Shown: positions 42,475-54,115 of the stretch, piece after piece
Position numbering within the stretch: the first letter of the stretch is position 1
How the letters are laid out: each line of letters starts with the position of its first letter
Source: Lepiota brunneoincarnata
Taxonomy: Eukaryota; Basidiomycota; Agaricomycetes; Agaricales; Agaricaceae
Assembly (NCBI GenBank): GCA_023014365.1
Contig: JAEBUN010000002.1
Span: 2,542,001-2,606,000 of the forward strand
Direction of reading: 5' to 3'
DNA: 64,000 nucleotides
Notes under the pieces: generated by a model
Told to the model about the DNA's origin: nothing
The model's database searches: none
The model's input: the letters and a program-made list of their open reading frames with translations, nothing else
Position numbers and translations under genes: made by a program

Positions 42475-42907
42475 CCTTGAGGCGTCCCCAACTATGTTTG
42501 CATTCGCTGAGAGGGTCGGGCCCCCCCCAGGGGGTATCGGCTAGTAGCTTTGCCTGGCACCCGGCTGGGTCTAGGCCAGGGCGCTGGTTATTCCCTCGCT
42601 GTCTTCAGGCAGCATGTAGGGATTTATGCGGGAACTGACCCCTAACCCCTGATGAGGGGGGGGACCTCACTTTGGTCTGGCTCTTGCGCCGTGTGCTAGG
42701 CAGTAGCCGTCTTCCTGCCTCCGTTTGCTCAGGGCGGCTTTGTCCTGGGCATGGGGAAATGCATGTCCACATCCATGGTCACGCATTGTATGTACAGATA
42801 CCCTGTAGCTTATGGCTCAGGTTGTACCGTAGTTAGTAGCTGCACGTGGCCTCCCTACGCGGCCCGCGTTATAAATTGGAGATTAAAAAAAAAAAAAAAA
42901 AAAAAAA
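42475..42907 (+). other. LINE-A4 3' UTR, tail and poly(A)
   Basis: Last codons, conserved box gtagggatttatgcgggaa (42618 onward) with the C-run/G-run hairpin, tail ttataaattggagatt and 23 A (42885-42907). The next base starts Cop1 RNase H. Confidence 0.9.
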
Positions 42908-43633
42908 GAACAAGACCAGATGCGCTCTATTCCCTATCTCAGTGCTGTGGGTGCACTTCAATACTTGGCCACCATGACTCGTCCCAACATTGCATTTGCT
43001 ATTGCTTATCTGGGGCGGTTTAATCACAATCCTGGCCCCCAGCACTGGGCAGCTGTCAAACACCTCTTCTGTTACCTCAAAGGCACTGCTGACTACAAGC
43101 TAGTTTACAAAGGGAACGATGATGACAAGTTGTTTATAACCTACTCAGATGCCTCTCATGGTGATTACAAAGAGACAGGACGAACAACAGGTAGATATGT
43201 AACTCTGGTGTGTGGTAGTGCTGTAGAATGGTCCTCAAAACATCAGGAATTGGTAACACTGTCTACTACTGAAGCTGAGTATGTTGCAGCAGTTGAAGCA
43301 GGCAAGGAGATCATGTGGATGCGCAACATTCTCTCGGAGATTGGACACATCATTTCCTTCCCTTCAACACTCTATATTGACAACAAGTCAAAAATACAAA
43401 TTGCAAAGAATCCAGAATATCACAGACAAATGAAGCACCTAGACCTTCGACTTTACTGGCTCCGTGATGCAGTAGAGGCAAGAATGATTGATCCAGTGCA
43501 TGTACCAACTACTGAGCAGTTGGCCGACATCCTCACCAAGCCTGTTCCTATATCGATTGTGGAGTCCACAGTACCTCTTTTAGGTCTGTGACAGTATGTT
43601 TGATGCAGTAGGACTTGTCAGATCAAGGGGGTG
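42908..43633 (+). pseudogene. pol: Cop1 right part: RNase H
   Basis: Open through 43591. Starts in SIPYLSAVGALQYLATMTRPNIAFAI, the conserved RT/RNase H linker of copia. Then RNase H has ITYSDASHGDY (first Asp), STTEAEYVAAVEAGKEIMW (Glu) and LYIDNKSKIQIAKNPEYHRQMKHLDLRLYWLRD (third Asp, His, final Asp), and the typical end TEQLADILTKPV. This domain is intact. Upstream RT is missing. A purine tract aagggggtg lies just before the LTR. Whether this and 27889-29490 were one element is likely but not proven. Confidence 0.9.
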
Positions 43634-44002
43634 TGTTAGGAGTGCCCTGTGACATGCCAGGATGTGCTATGTGCACTCCTGTAGTGAGCAGTGTGCACTT
43701 GTCTCATTGTGCTCTGAACAGTCCCACTTGTTTGTTGTTGTGTTTGTGGATTTGTAGATAGGCCTGGATGCTTTTGGTAGCTAGTCATGTGATCTAGACA
43801 TGGACTTGCACCTGTGGACGCTTTTGGGACTTCCAGTCTCTCACAGCTGTCCATAAGTGAGTAGTTAGTTTTATCTCCACTCCAGTCTCTCACAGCTGTC
43901 CACAGCTTGTTCCTTTTGTTTCTAGTCATTCCCTTTGCATAATACACTCATTCCTTCGCTGTTAGGACTCCTTACCAGTCCCCCAACGCTCCTGCTTCAA
44001 CA
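43634..44002 (+). repeat. Cop1 3' LTR (369 bp)
   Basis: tgttaggagtgcc...ctgcttcaaca directly after the RNase H and polypurine tract. It defines the LTR used to name the solo copies. The right flank aagga is the middle of the Gy2a 5' LTR, so Cop1 appears to have been inserted there. Confidence 0.95.
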
Positions 44003-44200
44003 AAGGATACAGTACAATACCTTGTATCCTTATCTTAGTGTTATAAAGTTCTTGCCTCCTATACTTCTTTGCCATAACCAGCTGGACTTATAGTGCTCCA
44101 TCATCTCCAAGTCATGCCTAGTAAGACAGAACCAAGTCTGTATAGACATTCTGTGTCAAACACCGTGCTACTCAAGAGTGAACCCCTAACCCGGGTAACA
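44003..44200 (+). repeat. Gy2a 5' LTR, right part only
   Basis: Matches 51788-51985 nearly base for base, from aaggatacag to ggtaaca. The missing left part contains U3 and the TATA box. Confidence 0.92.
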
Positions 44201-44649
44201 AAACACTAAGATACTCTGCTGCTTATCTCTTGCTCGCCCTCCACTCTGCTCTACTCTGCCGATGTACTGAACACGTCAAGGTACCCTGGTCGTTCAAAAT
44301 GACATGCGAAAGAAAACCGCCCCTCTGCGTAGCTATTGCTATGTCCCTCAATCTCTCCCCACCAGAAGACCTGGCTTACCTACTTATTTTTGTTTTCACT
44401 TCCACTACCACCCTCATCGCCTACTGAATCATCACTCTAGAACTCGAATGTATCACATGCCCTTGTTACTGTTGCGTCGTCAGATCGTGGAACCTATACT
44501 CAGGGATATCCATCATCGCAACCCAATTTTTCATCCTTCTAGTGATAATCGATTGCTAGACAACTGCCACCATGCCTCCAAAGAAGTTCTTGGCCTGAGA
44601 AACTCCATCACCTTCTCCCAAATTGAGAAGTAGAATCTTAGGATCAGGA
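44201..44649 (+). other. Gy2a leader between LTR and gag
   Basis: About 450 bp. No tRNA-like PBS is recognisable after the LTR (it reads aaacactaagatac). A short open frame (44304-44633) has no recognisable motif. Probably untranslated leader or a decayed gag start. Confidence 0.45.
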
Positions 44650-46212
44650 ACCCAAAACCCGGATCCCAGAAGAAACCCTATCCCTACTCAAACACCCTTC
44701 CCATTCTACCCTCTATCTTCATTCGATTTGCCCACTCCAAGTACATTGACACATACAAGAACAAGTTTTGCTGAAGAACTAGCAGAACGACAAAGAATAT
44801 AACAAGAAAGAGAATTAAAGGAACATTATGAACAAGAAGAAAGAAGATGCAAACAAGCCAAAGAATACCATGCTAAAGTCAACCTATTAAACAACTACAA
44901 ACTTCAAAGACTTGAATACGCACTCAAGCAACCAAGAGAGCTTTCCAAATTGGAAGAAAACTTACTTACATGCCACGAATATGCAGTAAATCAGGGAAGA
45001 ACTCCCCCAGCAGATAACAACTCCGACATCTATATAACAGACAACAACCAATCGGATCCTGATCCACAACCACCCGCACTACCCATGCCAACTGCACCCT
45101 TAGCCCTACCGGCTCCCCCTCTGCGACCAACACAACCCCCATCACCATCATTGCCGCCACCACCTGGACAATTACAAATAATGGCTGCTGCACCTACCCC
45201 AAAGGAGTTAGGACTCCTCAAACCCATCACCTTTGATGGAACTAGAAGACTATTCGAAGATTGGATCTTCCAATGCAAAGTTTACATGCTCGCTAATGAG
45301 ACCACTTACAACACTGACCTTGCTAGGACCCTATTTGTCCTTTCGATAATGCAATCAGGAGATGCCTGAGCCTGGGCTAGACAATACCTTCATGAGAGAA
45401 ATGCCCAAACCCAACAAGGGCAACCCATAGACATGGAGTCATGGGACAACTTCACTGCCTGGCTCAGAGCCGACTTCACCCTGGCAGATGAATATGCGTA
45501 CGCATATACCAGACTTCAAACCCTGCACTAAGCAGGCAAACCAATGACTGAATTCAACGCTCAGTTCAAGGAACTTGTCCGTCAATCTGGGCTAAATGAA
45601 GATCACATCCTGATCGATTTATACTGCAAGGCAATCGACCACCATATTGCCATGAAGATCAATGAATTGGAAAACCCTCTGACAACTATTGCCGCTTGGT
45701 ACACCCAAGCCAACAAACTTGATGACAACTTCCGCTGAATCAATGCCCTCTATGGCACCCCTAGGAACACATTTCCCCAAAGAAACCAATACCAACCCAA
45801 CTGTAGACCAAGCCGTCCAAACAACAATGTGCCCTATGCACAATTCTATCAAAGGAGTAACGCTCCACGTTTCACCCCATGAGACCCACACGCCATGGAA
45901 ATAGACCATGCAATAGTGGAAGAAGGATTTGAAGATCCTTACCCTGAAATACCCCAACCAGAATATGCCAAAGAAGACCCCGCTCAAGAACTATTGGAAC
46001 TAGATGCTGTTGTCACCGGACAACAGATGAAATTGTACCAAAACCAAGAATGCTTCCGATGTGGAGCCAAAGATTATTGGGTCAGCAAATGCCCTCAACC
46101 ACCACCAGCTAGATGCTTCCCAGGAATGCGTCTTAATCCCCCTCGCCCTATGAGAAACCCCAATCGTCCTTTCCCTGGACAACAAAACACCCGTCCCGGA
46201 TTTCCAAACTGA
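44650..46212 (+). pseudogene. gag: Gy2a gag
   Basis: One frame with several stops (near 44800, 45367, 45528, 45736, 45880). An N-terminal coiled-coil-like stretch (FAEELAERQRI, QERELKEHYEQEERRC) is followed by a Pro-rich linker (45060-45175), then the Gag core (KPITFDGTRRLFEDWIFQCKVYM, WDNFTAWLRADFTLADE, MTEFNAQFKELVRQSGL). A zinc knuckle CFRCGAKDYWVSKC has Tyr in place of the metal-binding His. Family role: capsid and RNA binding. Confidence 0.82.
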
Positions 46213-49200
46213 AATGTGCAACAATCACTGCAATGCAAGTACTTCCTTGCTGTCACAGAAGTTGCATCTCAGATGCGCCAAATGGTCGATGATCTCGACC
46301 CTGAACTCCAACAAGAACTCCACTCCGTGCTAGCCGAGGACTTAGAGATGTGTCTATTTCAGGATTTTTAAAAAGGAACGCTGTCGACCAATGTGCCCCT
46401 GCACGTTCCAAAACTCAGAAGGACATTTTGTACTCTCACTCCCAAAAGGACATTTTCTCAATAAACTCTGTACAATTACGACTATCCCTGAATAAACAAT
46501 CCTTTTTCTTACCCATTGAGATTTGGAGTGAACGGACATCAAAACCTGTGGCCATCACTGCCCTGATAGACTCAGGAGCCCAAGGGAATTTCATATCCCA
46601 CAAAGTCATTGAATGACATGGTTATCAAACAAAATGGCTAGACCAACCAATCCCACTCAGTAACATTGATGGAACTGATAATCAACATGGCAAGATCCAT
46701 GAATACATCAAAATCAGAACCATCATCGATGGAAGAGATTGCACGCTAAAAGTGTACGTCACAAACACTGGTGAGAAAGACCTCATCATCGGATTTCCCT
46801 GGTTGGAACAATACAATCCCAACATCAACTGGAAGACCAAGACATTCTCTTGGAAACCTCAAATTGATCACCAGAACTTTTCCAAACTCCTCAGAACCCT
46901 ATGACGACCTGTCGAACTTAACTCCATCACCATGGACATAATGGCTGGAAAAACCTCCCAACCTGAGGAAAACCCCGAAGAATACATCAACTTGTCAAAC
47001 GTTGACCTCGATACCTTCTCTCTAGAAAGAGAAATGAACCCAATGCTTCTAACCCCATTAGAAGTAAATGCCAAAGCGACACATGCCACAACGCTCCACA
47101 ATGAGCAACACAACCCAACAAAATCGGCAAACCAAAAAGAAAAACAACCAGAATCAAACAAGGAACTACCCAAGATTTCTCGGAAATTTGCCCGATAGGC
47201 TAAAATATTTAACAAGAAAGCCTCCAAACAATTCCCACCATCAAGAACGTTTGATCACAAAATCAAACTAAAACCAACATTCGAAGCAAAATCAATGAAA
47301 CCCTATCAAGTGGCACCCGCTGAAGAAAAAGCACTAAAGGAATTCATAGACGAAAACCTCCGAAAAGGGTACATCTGCCCCTCAAAATCCCCTATGGCAT
47401 CACCCTTCTTCTTTGTTGCCAAGAAAGAAGGAGACCTCTGACCTTACCAAGATTATTGTTATCTAAACGATCACACAGTCAAAAATGCCTACCTAATCCC
47501 CATGATTTCCTCTATCATGGATAAACTTAAAGGAGCTAAGTACTTCACTAAGCTCGATGTCTGCCTAGGATACAATAATGTCAGAATCAAAGATGGCGAT
47601 CAATGGAAAGCAGCATTCAAGACTCCCATGGGTCTTTTTGAACTGACTGTCATGTTTTTCAGACTCTGCAATAGTCCCGCAACGTTCCAACACATGATGG
47701 ACATGCTATTCTCCGAAATAATGGAGAAAGAAGGAATCATTATCTACATGGATGATATCCTAATCTACGGTAAAACCCAGGAAGAAACCAACTAACTTAT
47801 GGAGAAAGTACTGCAGATCCTGCAGGAAAATGACCTCTACCTTAAAACGGAGAAATGCAAGTTCAACAAACAATGACTTGAATATCTCGGCATGATTATC
47901 ACACCAGACAAGATCAAAATGGATCCTGGAAAGCTCAAGGGAATAGAAGACTGGCCAGTGCCGAAAACAGTCTGACACATTCAGAAATTCATTGGATTCT
48001 GTAACTTCTACTGGAAGTTCATCTGCAGCTACTCCCACCACACCAAACCCCTGAACCAACTCCTTTCCAAATCGAACAAATTTGAATGGAAAGAAGAACA
48101 ATAGAAAGTGTTTGAAACGCTCAAAAACGAATTCTTAAAGGAACCGGTACTCCTCATGCCCGACTCCACAAAACCCTTCGAAATAGAAGCCGATGCTTCC
48201 AAATTTGCATCAGGAGCCATCCTGTATCAACATGACATCAATGGAATACAGAAACCCATATCATTCTATTATTCAAAGACGTTCGGACCAGCGGAACACA
48301 ACTACGATATCTACGACAGGGAACTCCTTGCTATTATCCGAGCCCTCGAAGAATGGCGCCACTACCTCCTTGGCAGCCCCCACACTGTCCATATCAGAAT
48401 GGACCACCAGAACCTCACATATTGGCGAAAACCCCAGAAAATCAACCGCCGACAAGCATGATAGGTACAGACCCTTGCCAACTACAACTTCAAATTAGAA
48501 CACGTCCCAGGATCAAAGATCCCTGCACCAGACGCTCTATCAAGACATCCAGACCACATCCCCAATGAAGATAACGACAACAAAGATGTCACTATGCTCC
48601 CAAACAACCTCTTTGTTGCTGCCGCAGACACAAAAGATCAAAACCTGATCACAGTACTCCCAGAACACCTCTTTATTGCCACCGTCGATATGGAACTCCA
48701 AGAAAGAATCATGGAATCACCCAAATACGATGCTAGAACTACCAAAGCATTCAAACTCCTAAAGGAAACCCATCCTAACACCACCAATAAAGACTTCAGA
48801 ATGGTCCACTCCTCACGTTCCAAGAATGTGTCATCATTCCAGAAGACCTTCAACTCAGACGCGATGTCATCGCAAGATACCACAACCACCCTACACGTAG
48901 CCACCCTGGAGAACAGGAAACATACTGCCTAGCCAAGAAGAAGTATATTGGCCAGGAATGTCGATGTTCATAAAGAACTACGTCAAAGGCTGTCCAGAGT
49001 GTCAGCAACACAAAATCATACGCAGACCAGATCACGCACCAACTCAACCGATCCCACCATCATCCTCCAAGCGCCCATTTGCCCAAATATCATGGGATCT
49101 TATCACCGGTCTACCACCTAGTGCTGGCCATAATGCGATATTGTCTATGGTGGACCATGGCCTTACGAAGGGGGTAATTTTCATCCCAACATCAGATCAA

Positions 49201-50193
49201 TCAAATGCCGATGACATTGGATGACTATTAATAGAAAATGTCTTCACCAGATTCAGATTACCCGATAAAATCATATCAGATCGAGACCCCAGATTCGCTG
49301 CCAACTCCCTCCAACAACTAGCCCAACGTCTAAACATCCAACAAGCATTCTTGACTGCATACCATCCCCAGACAGATGGTTCCACCGAACGATACAATCA
49401 AGAAATCGAGACCTACCTCGCCATATACTGCACCAGAAACCCTCTTGATTGGTCAGAAACCCTCCCTATTGCTGAGTTTGCACACAACTCCAAAATACAT
49501 GCCTCAAGGCAGAAATCCCCATTTGAACTAATTATGGGATACAATCCTCCGCCGATACCCACGGTAATGGAAACATTGAACTTTCCATCAGTAGATGAAT
49601 GCATCAGACTCCTTGATGATGCCAGAAAAGAAGCACACGCAGCACATCAACTCTCCACCGATATTATGAAACAAAGAACCAGAAGAACTGTCAAACCCCT
49701 TGAAACACATCAAAAAGTATGGCTAGAAGCCAAAAACCTCAAACTTCCTTTCGTTTCCAACAAAATATCCCCAAAACAACTAGGACCTTTCCTTATCTCA
49801 GAAGTCTTATCACCACTCACCTACAAACTAAAACTTCCAATCAAATGGAAAATACACCCAGTATTCCACAGAAACCTTCTAACCCCATATACCAAAACAG
49901 AAGCATACAAATCTCATCCAACTCCACCACCACTAGACATCATCAATGAAAAAGAAGAATACAAAATAGAAGCCATTCTAAATCACCGCCAACACTGTGG
50001 AAAACTCCAATATTACGTCAAATGGAAAGGATACTCCCACATGGAGAACAAATGGATCACTGATGAAACACTCCATGCAAATGCCAAAGAATACTTAACC
50101 GAGTATAAAGAAGCTCATGGAATTCTCCAGAAAGAACAGGAACCCACCAGAACCGACCAAAGACAACTTCACTCCCACACCAAACGTACTTAA
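46213..50193 (+). pseudogene. pol: Gy2a pol: protease, RT, RNase H, integrase, chromodomain
   Basis: Protease ALIDSGAQGNFIS at about 46558-46600. RT has [28 protein letters not shown] and catalytic [10 protein letters not shown] (about 47740). RNase H has [35 protein letters not shown] and [11 protein letters not shown]. Integrase has HHCC (CPECQQH at 48990), SWDLITGLPP, DRDPRFAAN and TDGSTERYNQEIE, with all three catalytic residues present. Near the C-terminus is a chromodomain, YKIEAILNHRQH, LQYYVKWKGYSHMENKWI. About ten stops and a frameshift near 48850 disable it. From 49351 the frame is open to the stop at 50191-50193. Confidence 0.88.
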
Positions 50194-50196
50194 AAG

Positions 50197-51321
50197 ATGC
50201 CCATGAACCTCAATCTCACTCGCCCCCAAACCACTCCCCCCTTCTCAACAACACCCTTGCCAACGTCCTCATCGTCCTCAGTCATCATCATCAACAATGC
50301 AAGTGTCGAACATACTACACTTCAGACAACTCCCATTCTGGCCCCGTCTCCCTACACCCCCTCTCACACCTTCGCCGCAACTTATGCCTCCCCCAGGGAC
50401 AAGACCCCCGACCCCAATGACACCCCAGAACCAACAGCTGCCCCAGCTGCCTCTCTTAGATACCATACAGCTGGAGTACGATCATATGGACCAAATCACC
50501 CTTCTGATGGAGATCTGCGTGAGGCTGCCACCAATGGAGCCTTTATGACTAAATTGGAACACACTTCAATTTCAGAATACGACCGACAACTCTGGTACAA
50601 CTATACCCACCATGTACGACAGATTAAGGCTCTCGCTACTGCATACAATACGCAACATGCCTGGGCAGAATCACTTGAGTGACTTCTCCGCTCAAGATCG
50701 GGCCTCATGTCTGAGGTGTCAAAGAACCTACCCAAACGAGATGAGGTACATACCTTGCAGCCCCCCACTGCAACCATCCCCACCACTACCATGACGACCA
50801 CTGCCGCAATCATCACCACTGTCCCCAACAAGGGAACAAAGCCCACCAGTATCAGAAATCCCTTCAGACTTCTCACCCCCACCAAGAACACCACCCACAC
50901 CATCGCCAGTAACAATGTCCTGATTCGGAACTCCCCCAATCCTGTTCACTCACGAACCAACCCCTGAACCACCAACAGATCAGTCTGTATCCAATGCAGA
51001 CACACAGGACACTGGGCCATGGATTGCCCCCAATTTGCTTGCCTCGGATGCAAGCAATATGCCCCAGGGCATTACTCATACAACTATATCAAGTATAGAT
51101 GCCCCCACTGCGCCATTTTTCAACCACGCCATAAACGGACTGAATGCCCAAGTCGAAAGACTCGACATGCCCCTTATTCCAGAAATCCAGTAATCTGTCC
51201 CTCGACCACTCCCACAACTCATCATAGATACATCGACCTCACTCATGACGATTATTACAAGGAATGCTACGATGACGTGGCCAAATCAAACATTACAGGA
51301 GAACCATGTGGTTCTTTCTGA
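50197..51321 (+). pseudogene. Gy2a ORF3, zinc-knuckle protein after pol
   Basis: ATG 3 nt after the pol stop, one frame of 374 codons with two TGA (50680, 50965). The N-terminus is Thr/Pro/Ser-rich; the middle is a conserved block ISEYDRQLWYNYTHHVRQIKAL. The C-terminal half has CIQCRHTGHWAMDC (CX2CX4HX4C), CLGCKQYAPGHYSYNY (second knuckle with last Cys replaced by Tyr) and CPHCAIFQPRHKRTEC (CX2CX6HX4C). It matches the intact ORF3 of Gy2b in layout and ending (GEPCGSF versus GEPVGDF). Not an envelope protein: no signal peptide or membrane segment. Function unknown, nucleic-acid binding likely. Confidence 0.8.
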
Positions 51322-51602
51322 AGAAAACCCAACCACCCCACCAGAAGAAAGAATAGAAAGTCCCCACTTCAGATGCCTACTATATGACATTTTCTATCTG
51401 GGACAACCTCCATCCCCAGAAACCGCCACTATACTCGATCTCCACAGAACTCCCACTCCCACTTTCTCTCCTGTCATTCCCCCCAGACCAGACTCTACCA
51501 ACCAAACTCAGATCAAATATTACAAACCAAACTACTTAGCCAAATACCCAGAAGAAGGAAATTAACAAGTTGTATGGAAAACAACTCTAGAAACAGACCT
51601 AA
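51322..51602 (+). other. Gy2a region between ORF3 and 3' LTR, possible extra frame
   Basis: An open frame runs 51245-51565, overlapping the end of ORF3 in another frame (EENPTTPPEERIESPHFRC... to YPEEGN). Gy2b has only about 80 bp here, so this piece is specific to Gy2a. No recognisable domain; coding status is doubtful. A weak purine stretch (gaaacagacctaa) precedes the LTR. Confidence 0.4.
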
Positions 51603-51985
51603 TGTTATCAGAATTCCATCAGAAGGATAGTTATTTTTAGCTATATCTCCCATGTCACTATGAAACTATCAGTAGTGTACATCAGAAGGACGATTCTTAC
51701 TACATGCCTCATGTTTCTTATCTCTAACTCATAGTTACCTTGGTCCAGACTATTATAGTAGGAGTACAGCCACACTTAGAAGTATATAAGGATACAGTAC
51801 AATACCTTGTATCCTTATCTTAGTGTTATAAAGTTCTTGCCTCCTATACTTCTTTGCCATAACCAGCTGGACTTATAGTGCTCTGTTGTCTCCAAGTCAC
51901 GCCTAGTAAAACAGGATCAAGTCTGTATAGACATCCTGTGTCAAATGCCGTGCTACTCAAGAGCGAACCCCTAACCTGGGTAACA
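51603..51985 (+). repeat. Gy2a 3' LTR (383 bp)
   Basis: tgttatcagaattcc...ctgggtaaca. TATA box tatataa at 51783-51789. Similar to the Gy2b LTR at 61689-62106 (418 bp, opposite strand). The expected TSD base run to the right is ggccc (51986-51990); its partner is lost on the left. Confidence 0.93.
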
Positions 51986-52743
51986 GGCCCACTCATGGAG
52001 CCTATGGGTGCGCTTGCCCTCCATGAAGGGGATGTCATCCCAGTCATGCTTCTCCACCTCGTGGAAGAGCCTGGCCAGGGAGCGGGCGACCTCTGACCTG
52101 ACACCCTCAGAGAAAGGGGCCCTCCTGGCTCTCTCCAGCCAGAGGGCAACTGTGTCAAGTGTGTCCGCCACAATCCCAGCCTCACCCTCCACACTCACAA
52201 GACCACAAGAGAGGGTGAGAAAGGTGGGGACGAAATTGGGATCCTCCTCCTCATTCGTAGCAAAAGCAGGGCTGGGGGACGGCTCAGGGCCAGGGGTGTC
52301 GATTGCCATCCTGGCTGAACTGGAGACTGATTCAAGGTTGAGATCCTGCCTGAAGGAGGCGGATGGCTCAGGCATGCGGGTGCACTTGGGACAGGGGGTC
52401 ACCAGGGCGTCATCTGGGTAGATGGCAGACTTGCAAGGCCTTTTGGGGGCCTTGGCAGCCAGAGCAGGGACCATAGCCTGTGATGCAGAACTGTAGTCAG
52501 GTTGAGAGGAGCCGGGGGGGGCATCCTGAGTGCAAGAGATGGCCATGGTGAAAGGGTCCGGCAACAAGGGATCCGGTGGCGGAGGGGCTCCTACCCCCTG
52601 AGTGGAGCGAGTGGACCTGGGAGGCATGCGTGTAGGACTTTAAGATCAATGATCAGGACAATAGAGCTCATTGCAGAGGACAATGTAGGGGAAGGCTGTG
52701 GCTGTGCAAGCAAGTTGTTGATGGTTGAAGTCCAAGAAGGGAT
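51986..52743 (-). pseudogene. LINE-A8, 5' UTR and ORF1 N-terminus of a divergent LINE-A
   Basis: ATG at 52627-52625 (MPPRSTRSTQGVGAPPP), open for 214 codons to the Gy2a boundary. The sequence differs from A2/A4/A5 by many substitutions and a few indels (PGPEPSPSPAFATNEEEDPNF), so it is a separate subfamily. The 5' UTR ends at 52743 (complement of catcccttcttgg). Downstream parts were displaced by Gy2a and later events. Confidence 0.85.
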
Positions 52744-53055
52744 GTGTACACTTGTCTCATTGTGCTCTGAACAGTCCCACTTGTTTGTTGTTGTGTTTGT
52801 GGACTTGTAGATAGGCCTGGATGCTTTTGGTAGCTAGTCATGTGATCTAGACATGGACTTGCACCTGTGGATGCTTTTGGGACTTCCAGTCTCTCACAGC
52901 TGTCCACAGGTGAGTAGTTAGTTCTATCTCCACTCCAGTCTCTTACAGCTGTCCACAGCTTGTTCCTTTCATTTCTCATCATTTCCTTCGTGTAATACAC
53001 TCATTCCTTTGCTGTTAGAACTCCTTACCAGTCCCCCAATGCTCCTGCTTCAATA
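52744..53055 (+). repeat. Cop1 LTR fragment 5 (first about 57 bp missing)
   Basis: From tgtacacttgtctcattg to ctgcttcaata. It joins LINE-A8 5' end on the left and LINE-B4 on the right; no TSD. Confidence 0.88.
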
Positions 53056-54115
53056 CCAGGCTCATTCCCTGGAGGTGTGCCAATCTCTGGATCACTGGTT
53101 GTCTGCCAAGGCCCAGTGGACCGTCACCTTCTGGCAGGTGCCTTCAGGCTCTGTGGCAGAGCTTCACTCTGATGCCATTGCAATGGCAAAGGAACTCCGC
53201 ATTTCGTTGGGCATCCACCCAGTGACTACCATTGATTCCCTTCATGCTGAAGTCATGAGGGGCTGTATCGACAAGTGGGTGAATATGTTTCACTTGCCCT
53301 TGTATCAGGGTAGGAACTTCCTCCCCCTGTTGGACTCCCTCGGGAAGCCTCTCCAACCCTCGTACCTCTCCGGAGGTACTTGGCTCTGAGAAATCGGCCC
53401 TCGGATGTCTGTTGCTGGCACGGCGCAGGCAGTCTGCACTATACTTGGTCACGCCCCTATAGGGGAGTACCGCACTAGATTCCATCCCCAGGAGGATCAC
53501 TTCTGTCCTTGTGGGTTGTGGCTTGAAACCCGCACTCACATTCTCACCTCCTGTCTGGAGTACATGTGACATGGTGGCTTACCCTGTGACCTTGATGCCC
53601 TTCTGGGCTTTCTGGAATGCAATCCCTCCGCATTTGCATTCCTATCCCAGCCCCAAGGGGTGGGATAACTGGGGAGGGCCTTCGGGTTATTCCCCCCTTG
53701 TGGGCTTCGGTCTCAAGGAGCCGACAGTTATTCGCCCCCCGCCCCTTGGGCAGGGTGTAGTGATTTATGGAGAATTGACTCCTAATGCCCTTAGGGGCGG
53801 AGAACCAAAGCTTTTAGAGCCTTGGTCTGCGAGGTGTAGGGATTTATGGAGAATTGACTCCTAATGCCCCTAGGGGTGGGGACCTGTTGGCCCTATCCAC
53901 CCCTCGTCTGTTGCGCCCTGGTTTCTGTTGGGGCAGCAAGCTCTTCACCCATGTGCACTTCTTTATGGAGTGTAGCCTTTCAAGTCAGCAGGACTCCCTT
54001 CCCTACCTTTGCTGGTAGTTATACCATGTATTAGTTGCTTTGTATGTAGCTAGTGCACACGGACTGTGTTCAAGCACTGCGTTATAAATTGTTGATTTTT
54101 TTAAAAAAAAAAAAG
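53056..54115 (+). mobile_element. LINE-B4, 3' part on plus strand
   Basis: ORF2 C-terminal region (HSLEVCQSLDHWLSAKAQWTVTFWQVPSGSVAELHSDA) with a stop at 53386. The same frame goes on to the zinc motif CPCGLWLETRTHILTSC (CXCX8HX4C) and ends at a TGA near 53668. The 3' UTR has two copies of the conserved box plus hairpin (53757-53803, 53836-53882). Tail gttataaattgttgattt, then poly(A) at 54102-54113. Confidence 0.88.
53757..53882 (+). repeat. Duplicated 3' UTR box/hairpin of LINE-B4
   Basis: Two units 79 bp apart of gtag(t/g)gatttatggagaa + ttgactcctaatgccc, each followed by a CCC(T/C)TAGGGG palindrome. Also in LINE-B1, B2 and B7. Confidence 0.7.

Larger units (their letters stand above)
29592..42907 (+). 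mobile_element. LINE-A4, composite LINE carrying five further insertions
   Basis: Its own segments are 29592-30360, 36448-36705, 37109-37917, 38486-39996, 40847-42105 and 42475-42907, ending in poly(A) at 42885-42907. Inserted later: LINE-A5 (30361-36447), a Cop1 solo LTR (36706-37108), LINE-A6 (37918-38470) and a Cop1 solo LTR (42106-42474). The block 39997-40846 is a recombinant of a Cop1 LTR and a truncated LINE-A7. It sits inside the broken Cop1 element. Confidence 0.88.
44003..51985 (+). mobile_element. Gy2a, Ty3/gypsy chromovirus with extra 3' ORF
   Basis: Partial 5' LTR (44003-44200), gag, pol (protease, RT, RNase H, integrase, chromodomain), a zinc-knuckle ORF after pol, and a complete 3' LTR (51603-51985). 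The first half of the 5' LTR is missing; the break is at the Cop1 LTR. The right flank is a LINE-A ORF1. It has many point stops but few frameshifts. A second family member is at 61689-64000. Confidence 0.93.

Noticed and set aside
44304..44633. 109-codon ORF in the Gy2a leader as a gene
   Set aside because: No motif, overlaps the probable leader, and no comparable frame can be checked in Gy2b.
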